Shown: piece by piece, positions 26,669 to 37,181 of the stretch
How positions within the stretch are numbered: position 1 is the first letter of the stretch
Layout: each line of letters starts with the position of its first letter
From: Cloacibacillus porcorum
Lineage (GTDB): Bacteria; Synergistota; Synergistia; Synergistales; Synergistaceae
Assembly: GCF_001701045.1 (NCBI RefSeq)
Contig: NZ_CP016757.1
Span: 1,295,501 to 1,359,500, forward strand
Direction: 5' to 3'
Length of the DNA: 64,000 bases
Translations under genes and position numbers: made by a program
Notes under the pieces: model-generated
The model's database searches: none
Seen by the model: the letters and a program-made list of their open reading frames with translations, nothing else
Told to the model about the DNA's origin: nothing

Positions 26669-29179
26669 ATGAAAAGAGAGCATACGGCTCCCACACATAT
26701 AGAGGTGCGCGGGGCGAGGGCAAACAATTTAAAGGATATTGACGTGGATATCCCGCTGAACCGCTTTGTAGCGGTCTGCGGCGTCTCCGGTTCGGGAAAG
26801 AGCACGCTCGCGACGGATGTTCTTTACGCGGAGGGGGCGCGGCGGTATTTACAGGCGCTGTCTACGTACACGCGCCGCCGTATCGGGCAGTCGGCGCGTC
26901 CCGACGTGGAGCGTATTCGTTATCTGCCGAGTGCCGTGGCGCTGCGTCAGCGTCCAGTAGTTCCCGGTATCAGGAGCACGCTGGGAACGATGAGCGAGCT
27001 TCTCAATATTCTGCGTCTTTCGTTTTCGCGGCTTGGTTCGCATCTTTGCCCTAACGGGCACAGGCTTCCCCCCTCTCTTGATACGGCGCGTCTGGGAAGG
27101 TGCGTATGTCCGGAGTGCGGCGTGGAGTTCGTCCCCTTTTCTGCCGAGGATTTTGCCTTCAATTCGCTGGGAGCCTGCCCCGAATGCCGCGGCACCGGCG
27201 TTGTGGAGGAGATTGACGAGAGCAGGCTTATCGCCGATCCCAATAAGAGTATCAACGAGGGGGCGGTCGCGGGCTGGCGGGTGCCCGGTTCGTTTTTTTA
27301 TGTTCCCACGGCGGAGGCGATTGGTATTCCCATTGATATCCCCTTCAAGGATTTGACGGAGGAGCAGAAAGGCTTTGTTCTTCATGGGAAGATGAGCGGT
27401 AAGACTCAGGTCTCCGTAATGACCGGAGCAGGCAAGGTATATGAGATGAAGGCGCAGTATCTGAACGCGGCGGACGCGGTGGCGCACGCCTACAACGGCA
27501 CCGAGAGCGAAAAAATCAGGACGAGGCTCGCGGAGCAGTTCTATCATATCGGGATCTGCCGGAGCTGCCACGGTGGCCGTTTCGCGCCGAAGCTTCTCAC
27601 GACGCTTCTCGCGGGGAAAAATATCGCCGAGGTCTCGGCTCTTTCTCTCGCCGCTTTGGAGGCTTACGCGGGTTCCGTGCCGGAGACGCTGCCAGAGGTG
27701 ATGCGCCCGATGGCGCGGAAGCTCATGGGGGAGCTGGCCGAGGGGATCGCGCCGCTGCTAGCCCTGGGGCTTTCTTATCTGTCGATCGACCGCGGAGGCG
27801 GCACTTTGTCAACGGGCGAGCTGCAGCGCGTGCAGCTCGCGCGGACGCTGCGCAGCGAAACGACGGGCGTGCTTTATGTGCTGGACGAACCCTCCATCGG
27901 CCTGCACCCCCAAAACGCGGAGGGGCTGACGGATGTATTCAGCAGGCTGCGGGAGCAGGGCAATTCTCTCGTCGTGGTCGATCATGACATAGATATCCTG
28001 CGCCAGGCCGATTGGCTGATCGAAATGGGCGTGGGGGCCGGAGAAAACGGAGGGAGGGTGATCGCCGAGGGGACGGTGGCGTCGGTCGAAGGAGATCCAC
28101 GTTCCGTTATCGGCGGGTATCTCTCGGGCGCGGAGAGGCTGCTGGTCCGCGAAGGCGGCGAAGCGGCAAAGGATAAGGGCGTGATATCCGTCGAGGTTGA
28201 TGAAATTTATACTTTGAAGGATGTAACGGTGCGGATTCCGTGCGGGAAGCTTACGGCGGTAACCGGCGTCTCAGGCTCCGGCAAGTCGACGCTGATTCTC
28301 GACTGCCTAGTCCCCGCGGTGCGGGCGGCGGTGAGGAGGCAGCCCCTGCCCTCTCACGTCGTGAGGGCGGAGACGGCAGGCATCCGCCGCGTCGTCATGG
28401 TCGACGCTGTCCCCGTGGGGCAGAATACGCGTTCGACGCTGGCGACCTATTCCGGCATCATGGACGGGGTGAGGGCCCTGTTCGCGGCGACTGATGAGGC
28501 TCAAAAAAGAGGCTGGGACGCGGGGCATTTTTCCTATAATCTGAAAAGCGGCGCCTGCGGGACCTGCGGCGGTACGGGGATCGTATCTCTCGATATCCAG
28601 TATCTGCCCGATATGGATCTGGTCTGTCCCGACTGCGGCGGCAGGAGGTATTCGCCGGAGACGCTTGAGGTCAGGTGGCAGGGGATGAGCGTCGCCGATG
28701 TGCTCGACCTCTCTGTGGACGAGGCCTGCGGGGTATTCAAAGATAACGGCCTCATCCGCGAAAAGCTGGAGTCGCTCGAGGGGCTTGGCCTCGGTTATCT
28801 GAAGCTGGGAGAGGCGACCTCCGCGCTCTCCGGCGGCGAGGCGCAGCGAATGAAGCTCGTATCGGAGCTGGGGCGTGACCAGCGGGGGACTCTTTTCGTC
28901 TTTGACGAGCCGACGACGGGGCTTCACCCGCAGGATATCCGCCGACTCCTGCAGATATTTGACCGGCTGATCGGGGCGGGGGGCACGGTCGTGGTCATTG
29001 AACATGACCTTGATATGATCGCCAACGCGGATTTTATCGTCGATATGGGCCCCGGCGGCGGGGAGGAGGGCGGTCGGATCGTCGCCTCTGGCGGCGCGAG
29101 GGATATATGTGGCAGTGAGGTGAGTTTAACGGGAAGGTATCTCAGAAGGTATGCGGAAAGTTATGGCGTCAGGTGGTGA
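26669..29179 (+). CDS. UvrA2-type excinuclease ATPase lacking the UvrB-binding domain
   Basis: 836 residues against ~940 for UvrA. Two ABC modules: Walker A GVSGSGKST at 38-46 and again near 533; signatures LSTGELQRVQLARTL and LSGGEAQRMKLVSEL; Walker B VLYVLDEPSIGLHP and FVFDEPTTGLHP. Zinc modules CPECRGTG and CGTCGGTG are kept. The region after the first Walker A, where UvrA carries the UvrB-binding insertion, is only about 50 residues (HLCPNGHRL...CVCPECG). Such short class II UvrAs are linked to resistance to DNA-intercalating drugs rather than standard repair. The divergent HxlR regulator supports an inducible stress or drug role. Confidence 0.88.
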   Translation: MKREHTAPTHIEVRGARANNLKDIDVDIPLNRFVAVCGVSGSGKSTLATDVLYAEGARRYLQALSTYTRRRIGQSARPDVERIRYLPSAVALRQRPVVPGIRSTLGTMSELLNILRLSFSRLGSHLCPNGHRLPPSLDTARLGRCVCPECGVEFVPFSAEDFAFNSLGACPECRGTGVVEEIDESRLIADPNKSINEGAVAGWRVPGSFFYVPTAEAIGIPIDIPFKDLTEEQKGFVLHGKMSGKTQVSVMTGAGKVYEMKAQYLNAADAVAHAYNGTESEKIRTRLAEQFYHIGICRSCHGGRFAPKLLTTLLAGKNIAEVSALSLAALEAYAGSVPETLPEVMRPMARKLMGELAEGIAPLLALGLSYLSIDRGGGTLSTGELQRVQLARTLRSETTGVLYVLDEPSIGLHPQNAEGLTDVFSRLREQGNSLVVVDHDIDILRQADWLIEMGVGAGENGGRVIAEGTVASVEGDPRSVIGGYLSGAERLLVREGGEAAKDKGVISVEVDEIYTLKDVTVRIPCGKLTAVTGVSGSGKSTLILDCLVPAVRAAVRRQPLPSHVVRAETAGIRRVVMVDAVPVGQNTRSTLATYSGIMDGVRALFAATDEAQKRGWDAGHFSYNLKSGACGTCGGTGIVSLDIQYLPDMDLVCPDCGGRRYSPETLEVRWQGMSVADVLDLSVDEACGVFKDNGLIREKLESLEGLGLGYLKLGEATSALSGGEAQRMKLVSELGRDQRGTLFVFDEPTTGLHPQDIRRLLQIFDRLIGAGGTVVVIEHDLDMIANADFIVDMGPGGGEEGGRIVASGGARDICGSEVSLTGRYLRRYAESYGVRW

Positions 29180-29212
29180 GGTTGCCCTGACGGAATCTCC
29201 GCCGCAGATAAA

Positions 29213-29243
29213 GCCGCCGTCGTGGAAACCGGCGGCGGGAGTT
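29213..29243 (+). terminator. Possible terminator after the uvrA2-like gene
   Basis: GCCGCCG (29213-29219) pairs with CGGCGGC (29230-29236), then GGGAGTTTTA. It lies between two convergent genes. The T-run is short and offset, so confidence is modest. Confidence 0.45.
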
Positions 29244-29295
29244 TTATGGCGGCGCTGTTTGTGGTTTGCCGCTCCTGTAAGGTTTTAATTCGTTT

Positions 29296-30090
29296 TTACA
29301 TGCGGGAGGCGGCGTCGAAGGCCAGCGGTGAGCGTTCGCATTCGTCGGGTTCCATCGACAGCTGAAAGCAGAGGGAGCTGCCCTTCATCTTTTCGCTGGC
29401 GTAGGAGAGGCCGTTTGTGCGTTCGTCGAGGAAGGGATGGTCTATCTGCTCCGGGTCGCCTACCATGACGATCTTCGTGCCTTTGCCGACGCGCGTGATG
29501 ATGCCCTTTGCCTGTTTGGGCGTGAGGTTCTGCGCCTCGTCGATTATCAGGTATGTTTTGGTGATGGTGCGTCCGCGCACGAAGTTGAGCGCCTCGGCGG
29601 CGATATAGTCGCGCGCGAAAAGTTCCTCTATTTTGCCCGCAAGCTCATATTCGTCTTTGTAACGCTCTTTCTCGTCGCGGTCGACGAGCACCTCGAGGTT
29701 GTCGATGACGGGGCGCAGGAAGGGGGCGATCTTCTCCTGCTCGCTGCCCGGCAGGAAGCCGATATCGGAATCGAACTGCACGTTGGGGCGCGTGACCAGT
29801 ATCCGGCGGTATTCCCTCTCCGGGCCATTCATAATTTTTTCCAGCCCCACCGCGAGAGAATAGAAGGTCTTTGCCGTCCCTGCGGGGCCCTTTATTATCA
29901 CGAGCGGCGCGGCATCGGCGCTTTGCATCAGCGCCTCCTGCATGAAGCGCTGGCCGACGTTCTTCGGCTTGATGCCGAAGGGCTCTTTTTTCAGGCTCTC
30001 CAGCGGCACGATGCACTTTCCGTTGAAGCGTCCGAGCAGGCTCTTTTTATCCGAGAGCTCGGAGCGTATGATCACAAATTGATTTACCAC
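29296..30090 (-). CDS. PhoH-like ATPase domain protein (3' half of a split PIN-PhoH gene)
   Basis: 264 residues from GTG 30090. PhoH ATPase: FGIKPKNVGQRFMQEALM, Walker A VIIKGPAGTAKTFYS, Walker B TYLIIDEAQNLTPKQ, and IVMVGDPEQIDHP. In PhoH2 proteins this domain is fused after a PIN RNase domain; here the PIN part lies just upstream in another frame. The PhoH frame continues upstream of the GTG as DEKTPFLPV without a stop, showing that the GTG is not a natural domain boundary. PhoH2 proteins couple ATPase/helicase activity to RNA cleavage. It may be made by reinitiation, by +1 frameshifting, or not at all. Confidence 0.85.
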   Translation of the reverse strand: MVNQFVIIRSELSDKKSLLGRFNGKCIVPLESLKKEPFGIKPKNVGQRFMQEALMQSADAAPLVIIKGPAGTAKTFYSLAVGLEKIMNGPEREYRRILVTRPNVQFDSDIGFLPGSEQEKIAPFLRPVIDNLEVLVDRDEKERYKDEYELAGKIEELFARDYIAAEALNFVRGRTITKTYLIIDEAQNLTPKQAKGIITRVGKGTKIVMVGDPEQIDHPFLDERTNGLSYASEKMKGSSLCFQLSMEPDECERSPLAFDAASRM

Positions 30091-30109
30091 CGGAAGAAAG
30101 GGCGTTTTC

Positions 30110-30664
30110 TCATCTCCCCTTATAAGGTAGACCGTCTTCGACGGGGAGCCCCTTTTTCTTGAAACCGCCCATGTTTTCGTCGGCGGTATAAACTACCGCG
30201 CGTCCCGTGTACTGTTCCGTAAGTCTGGGGGACTGCTCGGTGGTGAAGTCCTCCGCCGTGAGCCCCATCATCTGCGCTTTGAGCCGCACGAGGATATCTT
30301 TGCTGACGAGGATGATGCGCTCTCCGCCGTCCGCGAGCCCCTTGCATATTTTTAGGATGCGGTTGTCGTTTTTTACCTCGGGAAGTCCCTCGGGGAGCGT
30401 GACATTTACAAAATTGGCCTCCACCCTCAGAGTTCCGCCGTCAGGCAGCTTCACGCCCGCGAGCAGGTTACCCGCGAGCCGCAGCTTTTCGAGGATGCGG
30501 ATGGTCTCCCGCGCGTTGGCTCCGCGCTCTCCCTCGTCGCTTTTGAGCCTGTCGAGCTCCTCCAGACAGACGATCGGCAGCACCACGTCGTTCTCTTCAA
30601 ATGACAGGAGAGCCAGCGGCGACTGGATCATCACATTTGTGTCGAGCACATAGACCTTGTTCAT
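30110..30664 (-). CDS. PIN-domain protein (5' half of a split PIN-PhoH gene)
   Basis: 184 residues from ATG 30664 (GGGAGG 6 nt upstream; the GTG at 30670 is less likely). PIN RNase residues are visible: VLDTNVMI (first Asp), LEELDRLK, NDNRILKICKGL and VLVSKD-like ILVSKDILVRLKA. The protein ends YKGR followed by TGA. Dropping one base at GGG-AGA (30113-30118) would continue as KGDEKTPFLPVVNQFV into the PhoH domain, giving a ~456-residue protein of PhoH2 size. The gene pair is divergent from tatD. Confidence 0.82.
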   Translation of the reverse strand: MNKVYVLDTNVMIQSPLALLSFEENDVVLPIVCLEELDRLKSDEGERGANARETIRILEKLRLAGNLLAGVKLPDGGTLRVEANFVNVTLPEGLPEVKNDNRILKICKGLADGGERIILVSKDILVRLKAQMMGLTAEDFTTEQSPRLTEQYTGRAVVYTADENMGGFKKKGLPVEDGLPYKGR

Positions 30665-30910
30665 AGACACCCTCCCAAAAAGCTGATTTTACTGTTTGGA
30701 TTATATGAATAGAATGTAAAGCCCTCTGCCGCCGAATGGTAAAAGTTATGTAACGGGGCGGCCGCACAGCGCGGCCCATTGGCGGCGGCCGTATGCGGGA
30801 TACCGGCGCGGCGGTCTTGTATTGTTAAAATAGTGTAAAAACAGCGGCGAAGTTTTTTGTACCCGCGCCGCGATCTGACGAAGGCGCGGCGGCAGTTCAC
30901 TCTTTTATTG

Positions 30911-30916
30911 TATAAT
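30911..30916 (+). promoter_or_regulatory. -10 element upstream of tatD
   Basis: Perfect TATAAT 40 nt before the tatD ATG, in the divergent 30665-30955 region, but without a good -35 box at 16-18 nt. An ATTATA (30700-30705) could be the -10 of the minus-strand PIN gene. Confidence 0.4.
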
Positions 30917-30955
30917 AGTCGGGCTGTGGTCTATCTTTTGCTTTGAGAGGAATTT

Positions 30956-33922
<2,967 letters not shown>

Positions 33923-33979
33923 GTCACCAAAATATCAGGTCAATAAAATCGCCACGCGTCAGCGTTGTGTGTTTTGTAC

Positions 33980-34044
33980 GTCGCGAATTTAAGCTCGCGT
34001 GGATTGAAATCTATGTTTTTTATATGGAATATAGTGAGTTGGTA
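33980..34044 (+). ncRNA. Candidate CRISPR-repeat-derived regulatory RNA (orphan repeat plus 34-nt spacer-like guide)
   Basis: 33980-34010 reads as a canonical type I-C-like repeat: GTCGCGA, an 8-nt loop, TCGCG, then GTGGATTGAAAT. It differs from the array repeats in arm sequence. The next 34 nt (34011-34044), the size of array spacers, begin CTATGTTTTTTAT; GTCAC, the start of the T-variant array repeat, follows at 34045. The guide matches 34151-34163 at 12 of 13 positions, the only mismatch being position 6, just upstream of the cas5 promoter. This is the design of crRNA-like cas-regulating RNAs. No clear promoter is visible upstream, and expression is unproven. Confidence 0.5.
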
Positions 34045-34053
34045 TTGTCACAG

Positions 34054-34088
34054 GAATGGGTCTTGGAAGGGAAACCTTTCAAGGCCCA
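34054..34088 (+). other. 15-bp RNA hairpin with a GAAA tetraloop upstream of the cas promoter
   Basis: ATGGGTCTTGGAAGG (34054-34068) pairs with 34073-34088 through 15 base pairs (two G-U wobbles, one bulged A at 34081), closed by GAAA. It lies 10 nt after the spacer-like guide and may form the 3' end of that RNA. No T-run follows. Confidence 0.6.
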
Positions 34089-34110
34089 TAGCTTATGTAT
34101 AAAAGTGAGT

Positions 34111-34163
34111 TGTCCTATGCTTTATGTTTGGATATATTTATAGTATCGTCCTATGATTTTTAT
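34111..34163 (+). promoter_or_regulatory. Two predicted guide-matching sites upstream of the cas promoter
   Basis: Site 2 (34151-34163) matches guide positions 1-13 except 6. Site 1 (34114-34122) matches positions 1-9 except 6. Both have GTC directly 5' (34111-34113 and 34148-34150), one base from the TTC PAM usual for type I-C. A 34-nt protospacer at site 2 would end two bases before the -35 box at 34187. Confidence 0.5.
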
Positions 34164-34186
34164 TTGTAATGTATGAATTGTATCAA

Positions 34187-34215
34187 TTGACAATGTGTAT
34201 TGTGTATTATATACT
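34187..34215 (+). promoter_or_regulatory. Promoter of the cas operon
   Basis: Perfect -35 TTGACA (34187-34192), a 17-nt spacer and TATACT (34210-34215). The start site would fall near 34222, 91 nt before the cas5 ATG, at the edge of a 10-bp stem (CACAGAGGAA at 34223-34232 with TTCCTCTGTG at 34270-34279). Confidence 0.75.
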
Positions 34216-34312
34216 GAACTCACACAGAGGAAAGTCATTGTCTATATATCACTCCAGTTTTCCGCTTTCTTCCTCTGTGAATGATTCACTTAAAAGAAAG
34301 GAGGACTTCATC

Positions 34313-34987
34313 ATGTTAAAACAGTATATGGTTTCTTGTGAAATTGCCGGCCGCCATGCTCTTTTTTCCGATCCGTCTATGGGCGATAGTCCCGGGTCTT
34401 ATCCCGTACCTACGGCTTCTGCTGTATGCGGAATTTTTTCCGCGGTAAATTGGGGGCCTGCTGTGACGATTATACCGCAGAAAGTGGAAATATGTTCGCC
34501 AATCAGGTTTGAAAATTACATCACTAATTATGGCGGGCCGCTGCGGCATTCTGGCAGCATCAGCGGGGATAATAATTATCAGCTTCTGGCTTCCATACTG
34601 GTCGATGTATGTTATAAGCTTCACGCGTCAGTTCGGCCGCTCCGGCAGAACAGAGAGAAGATGACAGATGGTGCGCGGCGCTGGGACGCGAATACGACCT
34701 CTCCTGGACATGCTTATAAGGCGATTTTTGAGCGCCGCCTTAAGCGTGGCCAGTTTTTTCATACGCCATGTTTAGGATGGAAAGAATTCACACCTACATA
34801 TTTTGGCCCATTACGCGAGACGACCTCTCCATGCAAAGAAATCAACTTAGTGATCCCCAGCCTGTTAATGAGCGTTTTTCCGGACGGCTATGACTCAAAA
34901 CCGCGCTTTGCCTTTGCACAAAATGTAGAGGTACGCGAAGGCGTAATGTTCTATCCCCAAGAGGAGGCATCCTGCAATGCTGAATGA
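34313..34987 (+). CDS. cas5c: CRISPR-associated protein Cas5 (type I-C, crRNA-processing Cas5d)
   Basis: 224 residues from ATG 34313, preceded by AAGGAGG; an upstream in-frame extension to 34169 is rejected because it has no ribosome-binding site and would cross the -10 region. Cas5d landmarks: YPVPTASAVCGIFSAVNWGP, PIRFENYI, and the C-terminal RGQFFHTPCLGWKEF. In type I-C systems Cas5d cuts the repeat hairpin to make crRNA, replacing Cas6; no cas6 is present here, which agrees. cas8 begins 11 nt before its end. Confidence 0.9.
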   Translation: MLKQYMVSCEIAGRHALFSDPSMGDSPGSYPVPTASAVCGIFSAVNWGPAVTIIPQKVEICSPIRFENYITNYGGPLRHSGSISGDNNYQLLASILVDVCYKLHASVRPLRQNREKMTDGARRWDANTTSPGHAYKAIFERRLKRGQFFHTPCLGWKEFTPTYFGPLRETTSPCKEINLVIPSLLMSVFPDGYDSKPRFAFAQNVEVREGVMFYPQEEASCNAE

Positions 34988-37181
34988 AGTTATACCGGCG
35001 GCAAATGCCTCCTCTTTGAAAAGAATATTCGCCCAGGAGTGGGATAAGAATCTGAAACCTCTCCCTAAGGGAGATGTCTTTAAAGTGTGTGTTTCGGCTG
35101 TCGAGCCCTTTGTCGACGGTGTCAGCCTGATACCGCCGGAGCATGCGGCTGTATTGCGCAAGTACGAAGAATCAAACGGTTTTTCATTCCCTGGCTTTAA
35201 CTTTCCACCGTACCTGCATATGTCAAAAGTAGATTTTGAACAAGGTTACCTGGCGATTTATGACCGATCGGCTGCCGAAGCGGCGGGCGGGCTTGATGAC
35301 AAGAAACGAGCCCGGTTCATCAGTAATTCCTTGAAGAAGAGCTTTGACCGGGGAAATTTTGCGGATTACTTGCTGCGCGCAGCTCAAGAGGACGCCCCGG
35401 ATGCCGCCGTCAATCGCGCGAAGGCTCTTAATAAAATCGAGAGGTGTATCAAGAATATGGCCTCCAATTTAGGAGAGAAGATAAAAGCGGCCGCGCTTGG
35501 TAATGACAACCCAAATTACCGAACTCTCTGCGAACGGCTGGAGAAAATATCACCGGAACAATTTTTTGACGGCTGTTTTGAATATTTTTCTTCGCTCATC
35601 GATTCATATGAGTCTTGGGAGCGGTATTGCCGCTTCTTTGTGCAGTCGGGTGCCGGTGTTACGGTATTTCTTGATATCAAAGATTATGACGACAATTATA
35701 AATCTGTGGCGCATGGTGATACTGTAAAATGGATCAACAGTGCACTGCTCAGAGCTAACGAAACGCGAGGCGGCGGCGATGAGACTGACGGTGAGGATGC
35801 CTACGGCAACCCGCTCAGCGGCTGCGACGCGAAGATGCCAAGTGTTCGCGTCGGCCCCCTCGGCGACGTGATTCTCCGTTCGATGGTTAAGGAGGCGCCC
35901 TGCCAGTTTCGTTACGGTGTCGCTGATTATGAATCCTTCCCCGTAGGCGACGTAAGCCGCAGAAGTGCCAAGCTGGCGCTTGAGACGCTTGCGCAGGAGC
36001 AGTTCAGAGGTAAAACGTGGAAACTAATGGGAGAAAAGGAATTACTCTTCGCATACCCGGTAATGCTGACAGGTGATATCGAAAGTGGCTGCAGTGATGA
36101 TATGGAAGATATCTTTAACCTTGGAGATATTCCCATGGCCGGACTTCTTACAAATGGCGCAGAGGCGGAAGACAAAGCCGACTTTACAGCCCTTGCAGGT
36201 CAGGTTATCGCGGCGCTTTCCGGAATATCGAGGCGGCTTTCAACAATCGAAATAAAGATTTTCGCATTGAAAAAGATGGATAAAGCACGCACAAAGGTAT
36301 CGTATTATACGAATTTTACAGTGGATTATCTCTATCAATGCGCCCATGAATGGAGCGAAGGCTGCCGCAACCTGCCAGATAATCTTAGGCGGATCAAACG
36401 CTGGGGAGCTGCGAAGGGCGAGATCATGGAAACGGAAAGGCGCAGTATTTTTCCTAGAGAGCTCTATACTTTCGCGAATAAAGTCTGGCGGATGGATGGT
36501 AGTGGAAATAGTCTCTCAAAAAAGATAAAATCCATGGATGGTCTTGAACTGCTGTTGAAAGAAGATCGTGCTTTCGCTATGAATCTTCTCACGATCTTTA
36601 TTTCCAATTCCGCACCTCTGCTTGCCCTCTGCGGAGAGTGCAGCCGCAGAGGGAAGCAGGTCATAGGTGATAAAGAGGAAGATAAAATTGTAAATCCAGC
36701 CATCCTTGCCCTGCTTTTGTACAAGCTTGGCTGTAAAAAGGAGGATTATATGAATAGTCCAGTTTTCAAACTCGGAACGCTTCTTGCGCTTGCGGACAGC
36801 CTGCAGTATCACTACTGCAAGTATGTACGGACTTCGGAAGAGGACAGAAAAAAGAACATTGTCAACGCGCCGGTCCAGCTTGTGGGAAATTCGATGCTCT
36901 CTGCCGCCGAAACCAGAACACGGCAGACGATTGGGATCCTTGGGGCTAGAATTAGGCCCTACCTCACATGGGCTAGGACGGATATGGGAGAAGACATGGG
37001 ACTCAGCAGGTGGATGCTGAAGCAGTTCTCAGTTATTTCGTTCGCGCTGGCAGAATCGTCTCTGCCGGAATCTCTGGGGCCGATAGAAAAATCTGAACTT
37101 TATCTGGGATACATGGCTGGAGTTTCCGGCAAAACCACAGGAGAAAATGAAAATGACGAGGGAGGAAAGCAAAATGGCTAA
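34977..37181 (+). CDS. Cas8-type large subunit of the CRISPR effector (divergent, I-C-like)
   Basis: 734 residues, longer than usual Cas8c/Csd1 and without the expected CLVTGE-type motif. It is called from its place between cas5 and cas7 and segments such as DAYGNPLSG, KMPSVRVGPLGDVILRSM, PCQFRYG and ELLFAYP. GAGGAGG lies 9 nt before the ATG, within the cas5 3' end. Cas8 would read the PAM and hold the R-loop. The C-terminal ~143 residues begin at an internal ATG with its own strong ribosome-binding site (36750) and probably also form a separate Cas11. Base composition is less GC-rich than flanking housekeeping genes. Confidence 0.78.
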   Translation: MLNEVIPAANASSLKRIFAQEWDKNLKPLPKGDVFKVCVSAVEPFVDGVSLIPPEHAAVLRKYEESNGFSFPGFNFPPYLHMSKVDFEQGYLAIYDRSAAEAAGGLDDKKRARFISNSLKKSFDRGNFADYLLRAAQEDAPDAAVNRAKALNKIERCIKNMASNLGEKIKAAALGNDNPNYRTLCERLEKISPEQFFDGCFEYFSSLIDSYESWERYCRFFVQSGAGVTVFLDIKDYDDNYKSVAHGDTVKWINSALLRANETRGGGDETDGEDAYGNPLSGCDAKMPSVRVGPLGDVILRSMVKEAPCQFRYGVADYESFPVGDVSRRSAKLALETLAQEQFRGKTWKLMGEKELLFAYPVMLTGDIESGCSDDMEDIFNLGDIPMAGLLTNGAEAEDKADFTALAGQVIAALSGISRRLSTIEIKIFALKKMDKARTKVSYYTNFTVDYLYQCAHEWSEGCRNLPDNLRRIKRWGAAKGEIMETERRSIFPRELYTFANKVWRMDGSGNSLSKKIKSMDGLELLLKEDRAFAMNLLTIFISNSAPLLALCGECSRRGKQVIGDKEEDKIVNPAILALLLYKLGCKKEDYMNSPVFKLGTLLALADSLQYHYCKYVRTSEEDRKKNIVNAPVQLVGNSMLSAAETRTRQTIGILGARIRPYLTWARTDMGEDMGLSRWMLKQFSVISFALAESSLPESLGPIEKSELYLGYMAGVSGKTTGENENDEGGKQNG
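36750..37181 (+). CDS. Predicted internal start producing a Cas11-like small subunit from cas8
   Basis: AAAAAGGAGG ends 5 nt before an ATG at 36750 that is in frame with cas8 (codon 592). The 143-residue product starts MNSPVFKLGTLLALADSLQ and is largely helical in appearance. In type I-C systems a separate Cas11 small subunit is translated from inside the 3' part of cas8c, so position, frame and size all agree. The site is the strongest Shine-Dalgarno match I noticed inside the long cas8 frame. Confidence 0.7.
   Translation: MNSPVFKLGTLLALADSLQYHYCKYVRTSEEDRKKNIVNAPVQLVGNSMLSAAETRTRQTIGILGARIRPYLTWARTDMGEDMGLSRWMLKQFSVISFALAESSLPESLGPIEKSELYLGYMAGVSGKTTGENENDEGGKQNG

Noticed and set aside
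34169-34312. 48-codon N-terminal extension of Cas5
   Set aside because: It would cross the promoter -35 and -10 boxes and lacks a ribosome-binding site; ATG 34313 follows AAGGAGG.
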